DNA of 64,000 bases. It comes from Wolfiporia cocos. Its lineage: Eukaryota > Basidiomycota > Agaricomycetes > Polyporales > Phaeolaceae. The stretch spans positions 3,534,001 to 3,598,000 of the forward strand of contig JACCLO010000002.1 of NCBI GenBank assembly GCA_029448655.1. Direction: 5' to 3'. Of this stretch, positions 30,892 to 43,031 are shown in pieces (position 1 is the first letter of the stretch; every line of letters starts with the position of its first letter). Position numbers and translations under genes: made by a program. The notes under the pieces are model-generated. The model was not told the DNA's origin. It did no database searches and saw only the letters and a program-made list of their open reading frames with translations.

Positions 30892-31991
30892 ATGGCTGCC
30901 GACATGGCCAATCACGACCCCCGGCCCTCGTCGAGTCTACACGAACATCCCGCGCTCATCAACGGCCACAAGAGAGCGCACACGGTGGCGATCGACGATG
31001 CCCGTTTTGAGGACCCGAGGTTGGTCTGCCGTTGTACGCTGCCTTTCTGAGTTGAGTCTGACACAGTTGGCCAGCATCACAAGTCTCCCGTCATTCGACA
31101 AAAACGCTTGGTACTACCCTTCGCATGGCTACGATGATACCGACGACGACATTCACCACACCTCAGTCAAGGGCAACTGGGGCAGGAAGACAGTGCATGA
31201 TGCGCGATGGGTGCGAAAAGGCAAGCTGTCAGCATGGGGACCTGGAGTCGAGGACTGGGAGGTGCGTTGCAATGTCCTCAGTTGTTCACACGCGGGACGA
31301 CCGTTCGCCCGCGCAGACAGAGGAGCGTGCGCGCAAACGCATCAAACTGCTGCTCCCCGAGGAGCCGGAGGAGCCCCCGTATATCGGGTTGCCTCACCTA
31401 CGATCGCCCTCTCCGCCACTCACGGCGCCATACCCCTCTCCGAGCACACAACACTTTTCATACACCTCTTTTGTGATGGACAAGGCAGTGACCAGCTCCT
31501 TCCGGTCGCGACTGCTCGACGAGCTCGAGACCGCGACGAACAGCCTGATTGAAGGCGAGACAAATCTGCGGCGAGCGCTCGGGAGGCTCTGGCAGGCCAT
31601 GAGTGAGGATCCAGACGAGGCCGCGGGTCGCACGCCGGTAGTGCCGAAACGCGAGGATGAAGGAGACGAGGAAGACGAGAGGGAAGAGAGACTAGCGCGG
31701 GCACCGGACCTCACGCCTGTTGTGCACAAGCTGTTCCTCTCTGTTGATCCGGACGGAACGCAGCCAGCCCCGGAGAAGCCGCATTTTGTGCACCCGGACG
31801 TACAGCTGGAGACGTCGCTCGCGACACTGCGCGAGCTGCAGGCCGACGGAAGAGAGTATGTCGAGCGGCTGGAGGAGATCAGAGACGGACTGGGAGATGC
31901 GCGGATGCAGCGAGACGGAGTGTGGGACCTCGTGCGGAGGAAGGCGATCAAGGAGTTGCAGGATGTAGCGTCGAGTTCTGCCTCCGCGTAA
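30892..31991 (+). CDS. RXT2-like subunit of the Rpd3L histone deacetylase complex
   Basis: The start at ATG 30892 (MAADMANHDPRPSSSLHEHP) leads through KRAHTVAIDDARFEDP to a phase-2 junction and ITSLPSFDKNAWYYPSHGYD. The next part, SVKGNWGRKTVHDARWVRKG followed by KLSAWGPGVEDWE, resembles the RXT2 N-terminal domain (NRGxK...A+.VREGK). A second junction leads to TEERARKRIKLLLPEEPEEP, then FVMDKAVTSSFRSRLLDELE and long helical segments RRALGRLWQAMSED and LATLRELQADGREYVERLEE, ending LQDVASSSASA at TAA 31991. The product of about 330 residues would be nuclear and structural. The RXT2 assignment rests on one domain and on general layout, so I hold it with moderate confidence. The deacetylase RPD3 is in the same window. 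Confidence 0.6.
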
Positions 31992-32294
31992 TAGAGCGAT
32001 GGATATGCATTCGATCTGCCTAGAGCGATCGGGGGGCGCTTGTTCAGCCGGTATGTACGCAAGCAGTATGGCTGCACATCCGCTGCCGCGTCCTTTGACT
32101 GAGCGTGCTCGGGTCCGCGTGCAGCGTCTGCAATGCTGTGCGACTCTGCGCTGGCGCAATGCTGAGATGAGGACACGGGTGTCTCGGAGACGGGCGCCAC
32201 AGGTCTTATGTCACCTATCCGGGCGTCTCCAGCTGTATCCGCCACCTCGTCCTCTCATTTCTCACCATCTCGACTCTTCATGCGTTTGCAGACA

Positions 32295-35200
32295 ATGGAC
32301 GGACTGCCCGACGTCTCCACACTGGCGATACACGACCCTGGCCCAGGCGGTGGCGCCCCGCATGTCCCTGAGGACATCGCAAACACACCGGACCACTACA
32401 TGCAGAAGCTGCACAACTATGCAAAGTCGCTCCCGTACTCCATCGAGCCCAACTCGCAGATGCAACAGCTCCTTGATTTGATCCTCTTGCGCATTGCGCA
32501 ATGTGTCGAAGCCAAGGACTATGACACAGGACTGCTGCAATGGGACAGCATGCTATCCTAGTACGTGCGCGCCTATGGCCACCCCTGGGGCATCTAACCA
32601 CATGCGCCACCGTACGATAGCTGGGCCATGCTCAAGTACCCAATCCCGAAAGAGAAGAGGATCGCGCTTGCAAAGCTATACTTTCATGTGTGCACGACGC
32701 CCGGCATGCCGAATCACGTCGTAGCCGCTGGCTGCGACTCTCTGCAGCTGCTAACCCGATCCAAGAAGAAGCTCTCCATTGAAGACATGCGGCTGCCTTG
32801 GAAGCCCATCTTCAAGATCCTCAGCAAGGACCTGTTCCTGACTAGACGACAGTTCGAGATCAGGTGACGCACTTCTCTTGCTCGCGTGAGTTAGAGTTGC
32901 TGACTGCCCATAATCAATCAGTCAGACGTCATGGTACATGGGGTACATTGCTGAGAATACTCGACGATTCTTCCATCCATCAGCCATTGACGAAATGCTG
33001 TCTACCTTCCTTCCAATGATGAAGGGGCCGAGCTTGAGCGTACGCACCACGCAACGCCCGAGCGGACCTTGACTGACTCCAGATCCTAGAGCATTCTGGC
33101 TTCCCAATATTACATGCTGACCTTTTTGCCCATATCCCACCCCCAGTCCTACATTCCGATGCTCTTTCGCCTGTGGGAGTCTATTAATTCCTATATGTTT
33201 GATGATCGCATGCTGCAATTCTTCTCGCGAATCGCAGAAATGCACGTTAATCCCACAGTAAGTGATCCGCGCAAAATTGAGGAGATTCCAGACGATGCAC
33301 GCGAGGAAGATGAGGGAAGACCGAACTGGGATAAAAAGGATCTAGATGTGCGGTGGCGCTGGCCGGGTCTGTACTCGGACGTTGGCATATTCAGCGAGCA
33401 CGACTGGAATTTCATAATGACGAAGTGTCTGGCCTCGATGGGTACGTAGATCGTAGATGGCGCTCTGTCCGATCACCGAACGACTAATCGCGCGACTCTT
33501 AGAGATTCCTCTGGCAGATGCCGGATCTCTGACGACAGGACCCAATGCCGACAATCAAGCGAGCTTCGAACTCAATCGGCTTCCAAAGCCCAGCTGGAGA
33601 ATCTGTGAGTCCACAGAAGTCACTCGTCAAGCAGACGGCTGACATTGTGACAGCATCGCTTGCGCGCATCATCGTATATTCTATGGCTCCCGATGGCGTG
33701 CCTACTCCCGCATCCAACGCTCCCACACCCGCATTCACGCCGTTTGCATCACGATCATCTACTCCTCTGCCTCAGCATAATGGCGGGCTGGGCGATTATT
33801 TGTCCGCGCCGCTCGCAAAGACCATTCACTCGAAAGTCAAGACGCACCTCGCTGGCTGTAAAGCCCTGGATTCGCTCGCGAAGATGATTGCCTCTGTCGA
33901 GGGCTTCTTCCATCCTACGAACTCAGGGAGCTGGACAAATGACGTATGTATACTGTTTCTTACTTTTGTGTGCACGAGATATGCCTGTCGTGTGCTGTGT
34001 GCTGTAGCGTCGTGCTCTGAATTGAACCGCTTGCTGACTATGTTCCTGTGCACCTCAGCTGAGTGCATTCGTCAAGTACATTGTGTATGAGTTCAACAAG
34101 CGTAAGGGAGGCTCGCATAGAGCGTAGAAATTTGCACTCATGGGTATGATATTAGGTTGGCACGAAGAGCAGCAGCCTGACTGCAAGACGCCCTCGGTCA
34201 GTGCGATCAGCGGGACCTTTTAGACATCAGTGGGCCGATACTGATGCTTAAATGACTACTGCAGCATCGTCGCCTGACGCCAGAGATGAGGCGAGAGCTC
34301 GTGAAGAGCCTGAGGACCGTCGTACTCCTTGCGATGTTCTCTCAGGACAGCACAACCGTTGCGAATGTTCAGAGTAGTCTCAAATCGATGAGCGTCATGG
34401 AACCCGACCTGATCCTCCATCCAGTCTTGGAGCGGGCTGTACCCGCTCTAGAAGCGTTGATCGAGGTATGCAGAAATTGCATATCAGGATTGTTGATCCT
34501 GACGTGTCACCAGACGCAGCGCACGATTGCTGTCATCAAGGCTTTGGGAGCAGTTGCCCCAGCGTTAGTTTGTCGACACGTGTATTATTCAGGAGCGAAG
34601 CATCTACTTCAGATACTCGAACTGCTACTTCCAGGTATTGATCTGGTCAGTTCCATTTTTGCTCCGCTGTTTGTGAAAACTTAAGACCGTTTTGTTCATT
34701 AGAATGATCCTCCTAAGACTGTAGGCCTTCGTGCCGAGATTTGCTTTCATCCTTGACGTTGAACCCCTTTGACAGTTTTGCACGACTGCCTTCATCGTGG
34801 AAGTGGCACAGTACATCAAGTTCGGTGAAATGACTAGTGATGAACCTGCGATGCCAGTCGATATCGACATGGGTCGCGCTACCATAGATACTGCAGAGTT
34901 GGGGATCACGCCGCTTCCTCAGATCATAGAGATGAGCGAGGAGGCTCGTTTGACGAAAGAGGAGGAAGACGCAATTCTGAAGAACATGTCGAGTGGATTC
35001 GCGGACTGGGTCGCGGCATTCTTGGGCCGAGTGATCTTACTGTTCGAGAACCTGCCGGAAGAAGGCGCGGATAATATCGGCAGTACCACTGAAGGTTGGT
35101 TGCTGTTGGGCGTCATCTGCTTGCTTGCGATACTAACATAAGGCGACTAGTCCAACTGGTCGATGCCGTGTCGGGAGCGTTCAGCCAGATATGCATCCAC

Positions 35201-38200
35201 TTGTCTGAACCACTCTACGACATGGTTCTGAAGATGGTGTTTGACTATGCGAGCGAAAATATCCGCGCGAATGCGGTTCGCGCTATCCATCAGCTTGTTG
35301 AATGTGTAGCGAACGCGGATCCGGTGAAGACCTTGGCGAAATTCTTGCCCTTCTGTGATAGCAACATTCGCACTGAATTGGAACATGGAGCAAGCTCTCT
35401 GAGGACCACGTCTTCAAGCTCCACACCTCTGCCCTCAGACACCACTTTGCACTGGAGTATGTTTATCCCTGTTCCCGTGTGTTTTGCGGTTATAGAGTGT
35501 CATTATAGATTTAGCTATCCTACGTGGGGCGATGTACAAGTAAGGGGATCCCACATAACCGCTGACAGTTGCTGATTGTGTATTGCCCCAAAGTGATGGA
35601 AGAGCGGTAGGCCGACCTTCACGGCCGGGTCATATCGAATTAATTCAATGTCTATCTAGACCTTGCCATACCGCAAGCAACTGATTGCACTGTTCAAATT
35701 GTTGCACGCCAAGACGTTCTCGAAACGAGGCTTCTCTGCCAGCGGAAAGCTCATCTCTAGTACTCTGCTTACTCTCACACATACTTATCCACTGGAGAAC
35801 AAGCTAGTAAATCCCGACGAATGGACCAGCGAAGGTATACGCTTTATGGCTTCGCCATTCCTGTTGCTGATATTTGGTTTAGATTTCCGGAAGAATCATC
35901 ATCAGTATTGGGGCAAGCTGTATAAGCCGGAAGACGTAAAGGTAGGTTTGGTATATCGTGTTTGCGCGACAATACTGATTCCGTATTGATAGCTCCTGTG
36001 GCATGTTCCAACCCATGACGAGATCGACTTCGCGCTTGAAATATTCCGGGAAGTCATTGAGCCGATTCTGATGACGCTACACGATCTATTAGCGCCTGGT
36101 TTGTCTGAACCTTCGCCACTTCATACTGCATACTAAAATGTAGCGCAGGTGTCATTAGAGACGCCGCATGGCGGAACGACTTCTGTCGGTAAGTAGTGTG
36201 CGTTGCGAGCACCGGAAGAGACGGCCGATTCCCTTTTCAGACACTTGAGCTTCGTTCGCAACGCCTTCTCAGGTATCCCAACATTAGCGAAAGAGTTTAT
36301 CCCGCCCGAAGAGGTATCTAACGCCATCAAGACGAGTGACATATTGTAAGCCGTTTAGAGAGCCATCACCCATCGCGCTAGCTCATCGACGTTAGGCACG
36401 AGATACCCGAGATGATCGCGACCCTTGAGCCGCTTAATGCAGGATTTGCTCTAACGGATCCTGGAGATCCTCGGCACCAGTACATCATGTCGCTCAAGCG
36501 TCGATTTGGCGAGCTGCTGCACATAGCATCAGAGTCGCTTCGTCAACAAGGCGAAGAAAGCACTGTGGACGCTGTTCAGATGTTGGTGAGCAGTGTCGTG
36601 CAGGACGTCTTGACCTATCTCCTGAATACGGATACAGATTCGTTCTATTAGAACCTATCTGCTCGAGTATGGGGACAGTAGAGACAAGTATGCGCTCTTC
36701 TTGATTACTGACGCTAAGCTCACTATTATCCAGTTATTATTTGCAGGCCGATCGGTACAAGAATGAAATGAACGTGGCACGTCATTACGCCGGCCAGAAG
36801 TTATGGCCAAGGGCTCTATACGTGCGGCGTGCTAGGTTGGTGTCTCAAACTCAGCATTTGGCAGCATCTGCTCATGTTATCTCAGATTTTATCATTCCGC
36901 TCGACTTCGGTGGAACTCTATCGAACGACGCAGAGGGTCTCTGGAAGACAGCTTGATTGACGACATCACAGAGTGGGCCATGTGGAACTATGTAACTGGT
37001 ATGTGAGATGTTGTCAATTGCTTGTTCCTACCGCTAAGTATGCCGTTAGTTCGAGAGTACGTGGAAGATACATCGCGTCGTTCTCATATTTCTAACCCCC
37101 ATTATTCAGAGCGAGCCAATCTCTGCTTGACAGCTTGTGCAACGTGAGTTTCTACTTCTAATGTGAACAATCGGATGCTTATTATATTGTTAGAATTTTG
37201 ACGGCTTGAGGCGACGTTGTCTGCCAAAGTTGTATAAGGCGCTAGAGCCGGGAACCGACGATGATCGGATGAAGGGCGCACTATGGACCCTCAATTCCTC
37301 ATTATATGGTGCGTCTCCGTTCATAGTAGTTTTATGTACTTGGTCATCACAGTGTTGATGCCTTAGCGAAATATGCCATCGGCGGTATGTACCAATATAT
37401 ATGCATTCTAAGAACTGCCGTCGACATCATTGCAGAACCCACCCTGGCAAACGAAATGCTCAAACGGCTTTTTGACTGTCAACATAATGAAAGGGTTCGT
37501 CGTTCTATTCTCTAGGGTTGCATGTGCTCGCTCAGCCCTGTATGCCTCTGGCAGCCATCTATCCAGGAATATGTTGCATCTCTTGCAGAGACATGTGGGT
37601 GTCGAACAACTCAATTTTGTGTGATCGAAGAGTGAACTGAAAATATTCAGGTCTAAATGGCTTTGGGGAGCCATGCTATGTAATATACGACATCGAGAAT
37701 CCCTACATTAAAGAAGCCACGGCTGCGCTAACAAAGTGCTTACAATTGCAGCACCGCGAAGAAGGTATAGTCAAACGGTGTGAGGCGCAGAGAGTTGCAC
37801 GCGTGCAGATAGCGAATGCCTCTGCGAACGAAATCGTGAGTGTGGAAGGGTGGAATCCATCCGCAGCTCATCGGCGACCATTCAGACTGAGACGCTGCTG
37901 AACATCGCGAAGTCTCCTCGAACTCACTGGCGATATGCCATCTATGCGGTCAGATGTCTCAGAACTCTCATTAGGAGAGACGCCTCTACGAGCCCTTCAC
38001 ATATCCGTTACCTCATTGAGAGAACTTATGATTCCAATGCAACCATGGTATGCAACCATTTAGCCGTCCACGTTACCGATTCTCACTTCATCATTCATAG
38101 CGCTACGTCAGTTGTCTCTAGCTACTCGAGCTTGTCTAAGACTTACCCTCTGTCAGTATGCGCAACGAGCTATCATAAAGATGTCACGATACGTGAAACT

Positions 38201-40956
38201 GCGCACTCTTGCGCGGACTCCCGTAGATCTCGTTCTAGAACAAAATCATAATCCTCTCCGACGGAAGGTACCTGTACCCGATGCTAGTCAGGAGTTCACG
38301 TTGCAATGGTTAGCGGCTTACCGGGAGCCTCTTGACATTGAACAAGCCCGACGAGAACCGTGAGTGTCCTGAGTCATATGAGCACCTATCACATCGGCTT
38401 GACGTCACCATCCCTAGATTGCTATGCGACAAGATCCAGAGCGGTTGGATAGCATGGAAAGACACAGTCGACTATTTCCTGGCACCGGATGCCACCCGGT
38501 CTACTTTCCGGCCTTGGGACAGATCCTACATTGAGGCCACCGAAGCCATGCGCCTTGTCATAATAGATACGTCCTACTGGAAAAAGCTGTCCACACATTA
38601 TGCTGCAGAAAATCACACGGATGTGATCTCACAAGATAACGCTTCATGCGTCAAGTCAATATGTAGGGGACTACCAAGAGTCATGACCTGTTCAAGGCTA
38701 ACATCATGCTACCTGCAGTTCAATTATTCGACAATGAGCCATTTGAAGCATTGAAGCCCGTAGTAATCGAACTGTTGGCCGATAAGGACAAGAACAAGCA
38801 ACGGGCGGCAGCGGAGCTTCTGGCAGGACTGATTGGTGGTAGGTTCATCTCGTGACCCGTCTGTTGTTATGATTCATAGCCGCTATATTCCAGCATCGAA
38901 ACATTGGCCAACTACTAGTCAAGCTGAACTTTGGGAGTGGCTTAGGCCTCATTTGAAAACTGTTTTCGGACAACAGAGTAATGACACACTCCCGGTTTGG
39001 ATGACATTCTTTGAGGTGATCAAAGATTTCTAATGATGCTGCACTATTGCTAATCAGCGTTCCGATTTAGTACGTTTTCTTCAACAGAGACCCTCGACGT
39101 CTGCAGCCGCTGGTGGATAACATTTGGAGTGAATTCATGAACGTGGACTTTAACGGCGAATCGAACATCGAAATAGTACAAGTGTTGTGCTTTTTCCGAG
39201 CGTTTTACGAGGAATTAGGGTTAAAATTCGCGCCCTGGGTCGAAAATGCTGTACACAGATGTTGGTCAGAGATAAGTCGCAGTGAACACGACGACGTAAG
39301 ATTTAAACGCTATCGCAATGTCTATGCTGACCATATCACAGGTACTGGCGTACATCAGCGAGCTGCTGACGTTCAGTGGGAAAACAATGGTAATTAACAA
39401 CTGCCTTACGCTCCTTCAGCGCTGACAAACTCTCTCAGTGGCATCCTAAACCTTCTGAGCCCTCAGCTGAGGCTTTTGTTCGCGAGTGCCGCATCTTGTC
39501 CTTGGACGTTGATATCATGGGCATTCGAGGGATATTCCACGCGGACCGAATTGCAGATCTCGTGAACAGATTCAAGATCTGGCGGGAACAGCGCCTGCCC
39601 GGTGCGCGTGCGTTTCAATCCACATATGACAGGTACGTTCTGGTGTAGTGTTGTGACTCAGGAGGATAACGCCATAGCCAGAGTTGGTATTCTCGTTTGC
39701 AAGTGGCTCTTCCAAATGATCCACGATATCAACGCTATTACCACATTTGACTACATTCTACCGCTTATGGTGAGAACAACAGGCTATTCGTCCCTCACCC
39801 TCACAATATTGACGAGTTTGCAGCCTGAATTGTGCCGCTTCACGGAGCGTGAGTTTGTTGCTGGCTTTCCATGCTTGATGCTCACCAGTTTTGCGTAGTC
39901 AACGACAACGACGACCTGGCGAATCGTGCACAACTTCTTCTAGTGAGGATGTGCGGTGTCGTCCCACCACGGCCTCTCATCAATCCAATGCTTGACGCAA
40001 TATTCGTCGCTATTCAGAAGTCACCCGTGAGTCCCAGACAATAGCTTGCTACTCATATCGTTAATGAACCCAACTGGTTCCAGTCGTGGAGGGTGCGCCT
40101 GAAGATCATCCCACTTGTTCAAGGTGTGTATTATCGCAAATGTCATTGATATGGTACAAATTCGCACGTTGCAGTGTTCTATTTCAGACAATTTCCCTTG
40201 ATCAGCGATGGGAAGATCATTGAGATGATTGAGGTATAAGTGGTGCTGCCATAACCGCATCGACTGCATAACGATTTTGGGGGTTAGGTGATTTGTCGGT
40301 GCATGGACGATGAAGTGGTAGAAGTGCGGGAATCTGCGGCTACGTGAGTCAATTCGCATACTGGCACATACTCTTTGATCTGAAATACTGGGGTATTAGC
40401 ACACTATCCGGTATACTGCGTCTTTCTCCGCGGCGCAGCGTGCTGCAGTTAAGGGTATGTTGCTCATACAGATGACTTGACGTTCTCTGATCAGCCATCG
40501 CCAGGACCGTTTCGTCCGTTTGTTGAGGAATAGCTCTTTGCCTGATAGGCAATCTCCCGCATATAATTCAGCACTGCGCCAGAGACATGCCGCTATCTTA
40601 GGTATCTGCGCGCTAGTGGATAGCTACCCGTACACCGTCGAAAGATGGTTACCTGAGTTGCTTACTGGAGTGCTCGCGGAGCACACGTACGATCCAGTAA
40701 GTCGCGTTCCAACTCGACAGTTCGATGAATTGAATAGTCGCCGCTTTCAGATCCCAATATCAACAACGGTTAGGAAGTGTGCTAGCGACTTCAAGAAGAC
40801 CCACCAGGATACCTGGCACGAGGATAGCAAACGGTTCACAGATGCACAGCTCGCCGCACTGTCAACATTGCTCACGGGCTCTTCCTACTGTACGTACTGG
40901 TCAATTTCTACGACATATGCCGCTCAAGAGCTAATTGTCCGCGTATAGATGCATAG
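32295..40956 (+). CDS. BLM10: Proteasome activator BLM10/PA200 (copy 1, complete)
   Basis: Giant HEAT-repeat protein that caps the 20S proteasome. ATG 32295 (context ACAATGG) gives MDGLPDVSTLAIHDPGPGGG; in-frame ATGs lie at 32280 and 32208. Many exons join in frame: SLPYSIEPNSQMQQLLDLIL, LKYPIPKEKRIALAKLYFHV, LPWKPIFKILSKDLF, YIPMLFRLWESINSYMFDDR, GWHEEQ-type and HRLTPEMRRELVKSLRTVVL segments, FENLPEEGADNIG, CIHLSEPLYDMVLKMVFDYA, FLPFCDSNIRTELEHGASSL, KLYKPEDVK, ADRYKNEMNVARHYAGQKLW, MKGALWTL and FKKTHQDTWHEDSKRFTDAQ. A 13-nt microexon (35594-35606) supplies DGRA. The last intron splits the final codons, giving GSSYYA and TAG at 40954-40956. The C-terminal YYA is the HbYX-like tail that docks into the 20S alpha ring. 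Its paralogue starts at 58630. Confidence 0.93.
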
Positions 40957-41329
40957 CATGTCAGTCGGAGATGCACCATGCAGACGAGAGCAAGCGTTTA
41001 CGATATATCAATGATCCCCTACATTACATCATTCTACCGCGTGCTCCGACCATCATTGTGTGATACCCACCCACATCAATGTTGTATATTGATACAAATA
41101 ACATTATTAGATTTTGGTCTTTGCAGCTAACTTTGCCGCGCATGTTATGTCAATGTTTCAACGTGCGCATGTGTCGGTCAATTTCCGCCCGTGAGCGCGG
41201 TCTTGAGATCCGCGCCACTTACATAACCGTGCGGCGCGAGCAGTACATGTCTGTTACGCTCATCATCGACATCTTCATCCTTGACGTGGGTTTCGAGCTT
41301 TCTGAGGTCCGGGCGTCACAACTTCCAGA
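40957..41329. other. Intergenic region between BLM10 and the TRAX gene
   Basis: About 370 bp between two plus-strand genes, covering the BLM10 3' region (AT-rich around 41,040-41,115) and the TRAX promoter. Short frames here show no motif. Confidence 0.4.
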
Positions 41330-42458
41330 ATGTCTGCGTCTCTGGTTGCATCGTTGAGCTCAAGGGGTTCTATCATCAATGTCTTCGAGCACTTCAGGGA
41401 TGAACTGGATGATTATCACGACAGGAGAGAACGTTTAATCAAGGTCTGCAACCTCTCCGTTTTCTACTCTGCGCTTTAACCCACCGCGTCGGCTGGATTG
41501 ATGTTTTCTCAACGGTCTGTTTGCTGTCTGCTCAATGCTCCATCCTTGCCCAATCTCAGTCCAGCCGCGATGTGACCAGCCTTTCCAAGAAACTCATCTT
41601 CCTTTTGCATCGCACCATGAACGAGGACCTAACGGAAGATGATGACCATGCATTGTCACTCTGCGCTGCAGCTCGCGCTAAACCCAAACTTCAGGAGATC
41701 CAAAACCTCTTCGCTAACATGAGTGAGGAGCTTCCAGATGATCGATTCTGGCGATATCAAAGAAACATCTCACCGGGACTACAAGAATACATCGAAGCTC
41801 TGAGCTTTGCTCACTACTTAGAGTTCAGAAGGCTCATATCATATGAGGAGGTACAAAGAGCGCTGTCGGATGAGACGGGAAAACCTGTTCGTCTGGAACT
41901 TAGCTGTATTGGACGAGGAACTAAATGACCCGCAGTATTTTCCTCTCCCACTGGAAGATTACCTGCTTGGTCTGTCCGACTTGACGGGCGAGCTCATGAG
42001 ATATGCCATTTCCTCCATTTCGCGTAGACGTGGACGTTCAAAGGCGAGCGAGGTTTGCATGTTTGTGAGAGGATGCAAGGCAGGTGAGCCTGAGTTACCA
42101 TGTAACCTCGTGGGTGACACCTGATCTTCTAACGATTCACAGACTTCGACGTTTTGACACCATATTTCCGAGAGCTTCGGAAGAAACAAGCGGTAACCGC
42201 GCAATCCCTGGAGAAGATCGAGGACGGTACGCATATCACACGTAATAAAGCAACTTGCGAATCTGACAATCCCCGCAAGTGGCATACGCGATAGCCGTGC
42301 GTAGCTCCGAGTATGATATCCCACCGGAGCTCCTCGACGATATTGTGGACCGGACGGTATCGAACTCAGTGCATAACTATGATGGCGACGACCACAACCG
42401 ACGAAGAAGAGGCGGTCGAGCAAAGGACGATGGGTTCGAAGACGTGGACGACGAATGA
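41330..42458 (+). CDS. Translin-associated factor X (TRAX/TSNAX)
   Basis: Catalytic subunit of the C3PO endoribonuclease, which partners translin. ATG 41330 gives MSASLVASLSSRGSIINVFE, then HFRDELDDYHDRRERLIK. An intron leads to SSRDVTSLSKKLIFLLHRTM, which matches TRAX (LSRDITxxSKRxIFLLHR). Next come NISPGLQEYIEALSFAHYLE with the E-x2-E pair of the active site, FRRLISYEEVQRAL, and PLPLEDYLLGLSDLTGELMR with the acidic residues of the third catalytic position. The C-terminal helices are PYFRELRKKQAVTAQSLEKI and VAYAIAVRSSEYDIPPELLD, and the protein ends in an acidic tail at TGA 42458. All acidic catalytic positions I can place are kept. No translin gene is visible in the window. Confidence 0.9.
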
Positions 42459-43031
42459 GAGCAATGTTTGCATGGCGGTAAGCTGCCAGAGGCATTGGTC
42501 GCATGTACGAGTAGTCTATGAGTCGACGATTGGCAGACTGGTTCTACGATGGCATAGTCAGGCTTGAGGGGCTGACCCTTGTAACTGCTTGGATTTGGGT
42601 CATCCCGGTTTTCATCAGCTCGGCTGAGCGCAACGCATGATGCACGCTGCACGAAATCCTCGCTCGTGGCCTGTTGATGAACGTTTTCGCGATTTTCTCA
42701 CTTCAGCCTCGACGGACCTCTCGCTAAAGGGCCAGGCGGATGCCACGAGGCTGGTTTCACTTGTTCGCTCAACAGCGAACGCATCAACCTCTTCACCGCT
42801 TAGTGTGCTAAACCCCGCTCAATGCGCCAATGCAGATACGACGGGTCAATCCGTCGAAGAACTTAGTCGCTGTGACAGTGGCTCGAGCGAATGACGGAAT
42901 AGGGTAACGCGATGCCACCGCTCCGACTGGTTGGTTCCCTCTTAGCGCATTCTGATATAAGCCCGTCCCTCTCCCTAATCCCTTCTCCTTGTTTACCTTC
43001 TCCAGTGTCTGCTAACCCATCATTCGACGCG
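42459..43031. promoter_or_regulatory. Upstream region of the gene at 43032
   Basis: About 570 bp. An 85-codon frame at 42637-42894 (+) has an ATG but no recognisable motif, and I do not call it. The 70 bases before the next gene are strongly pyrimidine-rich (CCCTCTCCCTAATCCC), typical of a fungal core promoter and 5' leader. Confidence 0.4.

Noticed and set aside
30165..31010. 281-codon open frame on the plus strand
   Set aside because: It crosses the first exon and promoter of two supported genes in the wrong frame and has no motif.
42637..42894. 85-codon open frame upstream of the gene at 43032
   Set aside because: It has an ATG but no motif, and it overlaps the likely promoter of the next gene.
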